A DNA stretch of 10,036 nt, from positions 1-10,036 of the forward strand of contig JAQTTI010000034.1 of assembly GCA_028710845.1 (NCBI GenBank), read 5' to 3'. The stretch is from Candidatus Omnitrophota bacterium. GTDB lineage: Bacteria > Omnitrophota > Gorgyraeia > Gygaellales > Profunditerraquicolaceae. The notes below the pieces were generated by a model that was not told where the DNA came from, did no database searches, and worked only from the letters and a program-made list of their open reading frames with translations. Every line of letters begins with the position of its first letter. The stretch's first letter is position 1. Shown one piece after another: positions 6,337 to 10,036 of this stretch. A program made the translations under genes and the position numbers.

Positions 6337-6412
6337 GCGGTTACGATCAGGGTATTAATCATAGGCGTTTTATGCGGCGCTGCCCTTTAACTTCGGCATT
6401 AGTCAATTATTA

Positions 6413-6418
6413 TATAAT
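6413..6418 (+). promoter_or_regulatory. Candidate -10 box for the permease gene
   Basis: A perfect TATAAT ends 11 bases before the ATG at 6430. No convincing -35 is present at 16-18 bases spacing (the hexamers there resemble CTTCGG), and there is no extended -10 TG. If real, the mRNA would begin near 6425, leaving a leader of about 5 bases to the ATG or about 17 to the GTG at 6442. Confidence 0.35.
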
Positions 6419-6431
6419 CTGCCTAAACAAT

Positions 6432-6435
6432 GGAG
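6432..6435 (+). promoter_or_regulatory. Ribosome binding site favouring the GTG start of the permease
   Basis: GGAG at 6432-6435 lies 6 bases before GTG at 6442. The in-frame ATG at 6430 overlaps this GGAG and has no Shine-Dalgarno of its own. The protein would start MERKKVLGFWD rather than with four extra residues. Confidence 0.45.
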
Positions 6436-6441
6436 AATAGA

Positions 6442-7815
6442 GTGGAAAGAAAAAAAGTATTGGGGTTTTGGGATCTTGTACTTTTTACCTTTTGCGCGAT
6501 ACTCGGAGTGGAGGCAATACCGGCATCAGCTGCTATTGGCCCTTCGGCAATATCATGGTGGTTGATATGTACGGTCGGTTTTTTCTTCCCCTTTGGTTTG
6601 GTTGTCGCTGAATTAGGTTCTACCTATCCTGAGCAGGGCGGCATTTATATCTGGATTAAGAGAGGTCTTGGCAATAAATGGGCTGCCCGCACTACCTGGT
6701 ATTATTGGATTGCTTTGCCGATATGGCTGCCCGCGATGTATATAACGATTGCCGAGATTATCGGGCATATGTTTTTTCCCGAAATGAATCTTTGGTCCAA
6801 GGTATTAATCGGGATTATAATGATTTGGATAACGGTAGGAATAAATCTATGCTCTTTAAAATTTTCAAAATGGATCCCTAACCTCGGCGCAATTACAAGG
6901 CTTTTAGTGATAGTCGGGATGATTGCTGCTGCTGTTGCCTATTTTCTAAAACACGGAAGCTTTGCCAATGAAATTACCATCGCCAATATTATGCCGAATT
7001 TAGATGTGGCTATTGTTTTTGTCCCGATGATCATCTATAATCTGATCGGTCTTGAACTTATATCAGGAGCTGCCGGAGAAATGAAGAATCCGGCTCGTGA
7101 CATCCCGAAAACAATCATACTGTCTGCTTTTATCATCGTATCGTTATATTTGATTACTACCTTCGCCATCTGGGTGGTTGTACCTATTTCTGAGATAAAT
7201 GTTGCCACCGGAATATTACAGATATTCCTGAACATGTTTCATGGCCACGCAATGAGACAGTTAATTATTATCGGTGTCGGGTTGCTTCTTTCGTCTACGC
7301 TTTTTGCAGAAATAGTTACCTGGACCTTAGGGGAGAATAGGATTGTCGCTGAAGCTGCTCAATACGGAAAACTACCCAAAGTCCTCGGTAAGATGAGCGA
7401 AAGGAATATGGCGCCAATCGGGGCTTCAATAGTCTCAGGAATGATTTCTACCGCCGTGATTGTTATTTATGGTTTTATAGCTAGAAATGCGGCAGAGCTG
7501 TTTTGGCATGTGATCTCTTTTAGCACGGTTGTCGGGCTGTTATCATATTTGATACTTTTTCCTGTTTTTATTATTCTAAGGGGAAAAGATAAAAATATTA
7601 AAAGGCCATTTCGGGTGCCGGGGCCGGATTGGTTGGCGATAGGTGCTGCGGTTTTGGCCGAAACCTTTGTTTTAATAACTACGCTGGTATTGATTCTGCA
7701 GCCGGGTAATGAATTTATAAGGTCTACTTTGCCGATTGTTCTAGGGGTATTAATAACTGTTGTAATCGGAGAAATCTTCGTAAACCATTCCGAAAAGAAA
7801 TCCCAGTCCGTTTAA
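6442..7815 (+). CDS. APC-family amino acid permease or antiporter
   Basis: The product is 457 residues from the GTG at 6442 (461 from the alternative ATG at 6430). It is very hydrophobic with about 12 membrane helices, the normal size for this superfamily. APC signatures are the first helix region WDLVLFTFCAILGVEAIP, the loop ELGSTYPEQGG at about 57-67, and AGEMKNPARDIPK at about 211-223 after the sixth helix. The last one resembles the conserved E.KNP.R..P segment of PotE/GadC-type transporters (COG0531). It should move an amino acid or amine across the inner membrane by proton symport or by exchange. The layout and the long first hairpin resemble the glutamate/GABA antiporter group, but the substrate cannot be told from sequence. 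It is flanked by gaps of 171 and 218 bases and appears to be transcribed alone. No decarboxylase partner is in the window. Confidence 0.9.
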   Translation: MERKKVLGFWDLVLFTFCAILGVEAIPASAAIGPSAISWWLICTVGFFFPFGLVVAELGSTYPEQGGIYIWIKRGLGNKWAARTTWYYWIALPIWLPAMYITIAEIIGHMFFPEMNLWSKVLIGIIMIWITVGINLCSLKFSKWIPNLGAITRLLVIVGMIAAAVAYFLKHGSFANEITIANIMPNLDVAIVFVPMIIYNLIGLELISGAAGEMKNPARDIPKTIILSAFIIVSLYLITTFAIWVVVPISEINVATGILQIFLNMFHGHAMRQLIIIGVGLLLSSTLFAEIVTWTLGENRIVAEAAQYGKLPKVLGKMSERNMAPIGASIVSGMISTAVIVIYGFIARNAAELFWHVISFSTVVGLLSYLILFPVFIILRGKDKNIKRPFRVPGPDWLAIGAAVLAETFVLITTLVLILQPGNEFIRSTLPIVLGVLITVVIGEIFVNHSEKKSQSV

Positions 7816-7844
7816 GTAACCTGTTTAGCGAGGAATAGCCACTC

Positions 7845-7868
7845 TAACTAGAGGTTGTCCTCTGGTTA
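7845..7868 (+). repeat. Strong hairpin after the permease gene
   Basis: TAACTAGAGG, a TTGT loop and CCTCTGGTTA form a 10-bp stem with a single G-U pair. It begins 29 bases after the permease stop. No run of T follows (ACACAAAGGGG), so it is not a standard Rho-independent terminator. It may protect the 3' end of the permease mRNA or be the first stem of element B. Confidence 0.6.
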
Positions 7869-7920
7869 ACACAAAGGGGACCCTGTAATATCGTTCTTTT
7901 CGTATAGCGGCAGAGTTTAA
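7849..7920. repeat. Intergenic element B, diverged copy of element A at 6265-6336
   Basis: This is the second copy of the intergenic element described for 6265-6336, lying in the 218-base gap between the permease and the RnfD-like gene. It shares GGACCCTG (7878-7885) and the downstream blocks TAATA, CTTTT, GTA, CGG and AGAG in the same order. The hairpin at 7845-7868 covers its start. Within that stem, the pairs A7850-T7863 and T7849-G7864 are G6266-C6279 and C6265-G6280 in copy A. Both positions keep pairing with different bases, which hints at a conserved RNA stem. Confidence 0.4.
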
Positions 7921-7960
7921 GGCCTATGGTCGCAACAACGGTTATAAGTTTATCTGCCGC
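7907..7960. repeat. 8-bp perfect inverted repeat in the permease/RnfD-like gap
   Basis: GCGGCAGA (7907-7914) and TCTGCCGC (7953-7960) are perfect inverted copies with 38 bases between them. They are GC-rich in an AT-rich gap. Together with the hairpin at 7845-7868 they could form a two-stem RNA. GTTTAAGG also occurs twice, at 7915 and 7971. No known motif is recognised. Confidence 0.4.
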
Positions 7961-7993
7961 CGTGTCAAAGGTTTAAGGTATTTAGTTTATTGC

Positions 7994-8022
7994 TTGCATA
8001 TCAAATACTCCTGTATCATAAT
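7994..8022 (+). promoter_or_regulatory. Candidate promoter for the RnfD-like gene
   Basis: TTGCAT (7994-7999), a 17-base spacer and CATAAT (8017-8022) give a fair -10 (5 of 6) and a weak -35 (3 of 6). The predicted start of transcription, near 8029, leaves only about 5 bases before the ATG at 8034. No Shine-Dalgarno precedes that ATG. Confidence 0.35.
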
Positions 8023-8033
8023 GTGAATAGACT

Positions 8034-8789
8034 ATGTTTAATCTTAAATCCGTAAAAACACAGCTGATCATTTACCTTTCATCTTTTGCGTTTTTTCTAA
8101 TAATAAAAGACAGGGATTTTACTTTTTTAAAAGTAATCCTAGCCGCGTTAATATCCGGGCTGGCCCTGGAGTCGGCAATCCTTTATCTTAAAAATAAGTC
8201 GTTACAGATAACCGAAAGCTCAATAATTACCGGTCTAATCATCGGTCATGTTCTTTCGGGAGAAGATCTGGTTTGGAAGGTTATTCTTGCCGCTTTTGCG
8301 GCAATACTCTCTAAGCAAATGCTGCGTTTTAAAAATAAACATATTTTTAATCCCGCGGCCTTTGGGATTTTCTTAACGATTATTTTATTCGGCGCATCCA
8401 CTGGATGGAAGGGGACTTACTTGTGGTATGCCCTTGGTCCCGCTGGTTTTTATTTCGCGTATAAAATAAAAAAAGTAGAAATAATCACCGGTTACGCTGT
8501 GATTTCCTTGCTTATGTTCGGAACGCAGGCAATCTTACAAAAAGTTAATTTCTTGAATATCTTCGGTTATTTCAGTTATTTTTATATTTTTGTTATGGTC
8601 ATTGAGCCGAAGACCTCGCCTGTAAAACCGATTGGTAAATACCTTTTTGGCGCAGGTGCGGCAGGGCTTATTTTTATTTTAAGCGAGGCAGGGATGAAGT
8701 ATGATGTCGAACTTTTTAGCTTACTGATCATGAATGCTACGGTGCCGTTATTAAATAAATTATCGCTAAGAAAAGGGGGTATAGGGTGA
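8034..8789 (+). CDS. RnfD/NqrB-like integral membrane protein, short form
   Basis: The product is 251 residues with about eight hydrophobic segments. Family marks of the NqrB/RnfD/RnfE group are SSIITGLIIG at 62-71, HIFNPAAFG at 103-111 (matching the HxFNPA segment) and FVMVIEPKTSP at 186-196 (matching the FFxATDPVT segment). RnfD and NqrB are about 350-410 residues and carry a covalent FMN on a Thr in an SGAT motif. That motif and the loop carrying it are absent here, and no other Rnf or Nqr subunit is in the window. It is therefore probably not a working part of a sodium- or proton-pumping complex as such. A role in membrane redox or transport with its neighbour is possible. It overlaps the next gene by GTGA. 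The ATG at 8034 has no Shine-Dalgarno and may be nearly leaderless. Confidence 0.8.
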   Translation: MFNLKSVKTQLIIYLSSFAFFLIIKDRDFTFLKVILAALISGLALESAILYLKNKSLQITESSIITGLIIGHVLSGEDLVWKVILAAFAAILSKQMLRFKNKHIFNPAAFGIFLTIILFGASTGWKGTYLWYALGPAGFYFAYKIKKVEIITGYAVISLLMFGTQAILQKVNFLNIFGYFSYFYIFVMVIEPKTSPVKPIGKYLFGAGAAGLIFILSEAGMKYDVELFSLLIMNATVPLLNKLSLRKGGIG

Positions 8790-9133
8790 AGAGCAGGAGA
8801 GTAATTTTAATTATTTTTGTATTTTTGGCCATGGTTTCAAGCGCCTATGCGCATCCGCCGTCTGATATTAAAATCACTTTTGACCCGCAGACAAAGATGC
8901 TTCAGGCAGTAATAATCCACAATGTGAGTAACCCCGGAAACCACTATATTAAAAAAGTTGATCTGGGGTTAAACGGCAAAGAGATTATCACTCAGGAGTT
9001 ATCGCGGCAGGATAATAACGAAAGCCAGACTGTGCATTATTTTATTCCTGATGCCAAAGCGCAAGACATGCTTTCGGTTGAAGGGTATTGCAGTATCAGC
9101 GGTAAATTAGAAAAAGAGATTAAAGCCCAATAG
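8786..9133 (+). CDS. Small exported protein resembling the superoxide reductase (desulfoferrodoxin) fold
   Basis: The product is 115 residues, starting at GTG 8786, which overlaps the previous stop (GTGA) and has AAAAGGGGG just upstream. Residues 1-22 are a Sec signal peptide ending SSAYA, so the mature protein probably starts at His23 in the periplasm. The mature part is a beta-rich domain of ~93 residues. H45-NVSNPGN-H53-YI followed by V.L.LNGK lines up with the HPM...HYIEWIEL segment of superoxide reductases, and C102-SIS-G106 lines up with the CNLHG segment. Two of the four His ligands and the Cys are thus in place; the His of CxxHG is Ser105, and no clear equivalent of the first His is seen. 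It may bind metal differently or have lost catalysis; a SoxZ-like sulfur-carrier fold is an alternative. Coupling to the RnfD-like membrane protein suggests they act together. Confidence 0.75.
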   Translation: MKSRRVILIIFVFLAMVSSAYAHPPSDIKITFDPQTKMLQAVIIHNVSNPGNHYIKKVDLGLNGKEIITQELSRQDNNESQTVHYFIPDAKAQDMLSVEGYCSISGKLEKEIKAQ

Positions 9134-9156
9134 CTTAAAAAATTGAATCTAATGAA

Positions 9157-9798
9157 ATGCGATACGTAATCAGGCCCTATCAAAAAAATGATCGGCCGTC
9201 AGTCCGAAGGATCAGTTGCGAAACGGCATTCCTGGGAACTGATTTTCATGATTTTTTCTCTAATGAGGAGCTCCTCGCCGATTCCCTGACCCTCTATTTT
9301 ACGGATTACGAACCGGAATCTTGTTTTGTGGCAGATTTGGATAAGCAAGTAATCGGATATATTATTGGCTCTAAAGATGTACGCCGGACGGAGAAAATCT
9401 CCAATTCAAAAGTACTTCCGTATTTACTGGCCAAGGCTTGGCGGAGCAAAATATTTTTTAATAGGAGAACCTTGCGTTTTTTTCTCTATATATTAAGAAG
9501 CGGGATAAGGGGGGAGTTTTTCATGCCGGACTTTTCGCGTGAATTTCCCGCTACATTGCATATTAATCTCGACCGGAATTCCAGGGGGCAAGGCGTAGGC
9601 GGAGCGTTGATTGACCGGTATTTGGAGTATTTAAAAGAAAACAAAGTATCCGGCGTACACTTCGGCGCATTTTCTGAACCAGCCAGAAACTTTTTTTTGC
9701 AGCATGGGTTTCAGGAGCTATTTAAGAGCAAGCGTACGTATTTTAAGCCTTACATAGGTAAAGAGATTAATTTCTATATCTTTGGAAAGAAGTTATGA
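9157..9798 (+). CDS. GNAT-family N-acetyltransferase
   Basis: The product is 213 residues. The acetyl-CoA binding motif A is RGQGVGGALID at 143-153, matching the R/QxxGxG/A pyrophosphate loop, preceded by a strand (ATLHINLD) and followed by the long helix. The motif B region is FGAFSEPARNFFLQHGF at 169-185, with the typical N/R-x-F-x-x-x-G-F pattern. The N-terminus (IRPYQKNDRPSVRRIS) is the usual first strand and helix of the fold. It should transfer an acetyl group from acetyl-CoA to an amine, in the cytoplasm; the acceptor cannot be inferred. A region at about 75-130 is an insertion compared with minimal GNATs and is basic and aromatic. No good Shine-Dalgarno precedes the ATG, 23 bases after the previous stop. 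Its stop overlaps the next ATG (ATGA), so it is co-translated with the DUF2062 gene. Confidence 0.88.
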   Translation: MRYVIRPYQKNDRPSVRRISCETAFLGTDFHDFFSNEELLADSLTLYFTDYEPESCFVADLDKQVIGYIIGSKDVRRTEKISNSKVLPYLLAKAWRSKIFFNRRTLRFFLYILRSGIRGEFFMPDFSREFPATLHINLDRNSRGQGVGGALIDRYLEYLKENKVSGVHFGAFSEPARNFFLQHGFQELFKSKRTYFKPYIGKEINFYIFGKKL

Positions 9799-10036
9799 TC
9801 AAGAAAGAGGGACTGAAAGAAAAAATCTTAAAACTTTTAAAGTTTAATAATACTCCGCAAGAAATAGCTTTAGGAGTAGGGATCGGCGCTTTTATTGCGA
9901 TTATGCCTGTATACGGATTACACACGGTGTTAGTAATTATTGCGGCATTGCTTATTCCCCGGGTGAATAAAATTGCCCTTTTAATCGGCACTAATGTATC
10001 TCTCCCGCCCACGGTGCCGTTTATTACCTGGATCGG
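9795..10036 (+). CDS. DUF2062 membrane protein, N-terminal part (cut by the right edge)
   Basis: Eighty complete codons are visible and the frame stays open to the window edge. The ATG at 9795 overlaps the stop of the acetyltransferase gene (ATGA), with GGAAAG just upstream. DUF2062 (COG3216) signatures are TPQEIALGVGIGAFIAI, PVYGLHTVL, a hydrophobic helix, PRVNKIALLIGTNVS and PPTVPF. The family consists of small inner-membrane proteins with a handful of helices, often found near glycosyltransferase or lipid genes; no reaction is established for it. Here it is coupled to a GNAT enzyme, which may hint at acetylation of a membrane-associated substrate, but that is only context. Confidence 0.85.
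   Translation, partial: MIKKEGLKEKILKLLKFNNTPQEIALGVGIGAFIAIMPVYGLHTVLVIIAALLIPRVNKIALLIGTNVSLPPTVPFITWI

Noticed and set aside
6174..6362. A minus-strand open frame of 62 codons across the exporter 3' end and the following gap
   Set aside because: Two thirds of it is antisense to the exporter gene or lies in the repeated element, and the copy at 7849-7920 does not keep the frame because of 1-base gaps.
6265..6366. A known riboswitch or a tRNA in the gap before the permease
   Set aside because: I found no recognisable tRNA cloverleaf or T-loop and no motif of a riboswitch class I know. The predicted promoter also lies downstream of it.
7845..7868. Rho-independent terminator for the permease gene
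   Set aside because: The stem is strong, but the bases after it are ACACAAAGGGG with no T tract on either strand, so I list it only as a hairpin.
7889..8026. An open + strand frame of about 45 codons in the permease/RnfD-like gap that reads like a protein remnant
   Set aside because: It has no start codon with a binding site, overlaps the repeated element and the inverted repeat, and its product matches nothing I recognise. It is better explained as chance.

Overview
The window looks like a chromosomal segment from an uncultured, diderm (Gram-negative-type) bacterium. The evidence is a lipoprotein with a clear lipobox, Sec signal peptides, and a TPR protein that ends in an outer-membrane-type beta-barrel. 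The DNA is moderately AT-rich, genes are tightly packed with ATGA/GTGA overlaps, and sigma70-like promoters are readable. A candidate-phylum lineage such as Omnitrophota would fit the gene mix, but that is inference; no rRNA or other marker gene is present. I see no transposase, phage gene, tRNA or CRISPR array.

Left part (1-2234): the 3' end of an unrecognised + strand gene converges, one base apart, on a minus-strand pair. That pair is a CHASE2 sensor protein with an N-terminal MshEN (GSPII_E_N-like) module and no output domain, followed by a small lipoprotein. The minus pair reads from a promoter at 2251-2279.

Centre (2307-6258): a strong divergent promoter (TTGATA-N17-TATAAT), overlapped by an 8-bp inverted repeat, precedes five tightly packed + strand genes. 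They encode a single-domain response regulator, two very small helical-hairpin proteins (the second carries half of a ferritin-like iron-site signature), a membrane GT2 glycosyltransferase with DAD/TED/QRKRW motifs, and a signal-peptide/TPR/beta-barrel protein. The last two form a synthase-plus-exporter pair of the general NfrB/NfrA, YaiP/YaiO or BcsA/BcsC type. The likely job is export of an exopolysaccharide or surface glycan. The divergent CHASE2 protein and the response regulator are natural candidates to control it. I consider this neighbourhood the most interesting system in the window.

Right part (6259-10036): an APC-family amino acid permease stands alone between two intergenic regions that share a diverged, apparently homologous element of about 70 bases. 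After it comes a likely operon-like series: an RnfD/NqrB-like membrane protein that lacks the flavin-attachment segment, a small exported protein resembling the superoxide reductase (desulfoferrodoxin) fold with an incomplete iron-ligand set, a GNAT acetyltransferase, and a DUF2062 membrane protein cut by the window edge.
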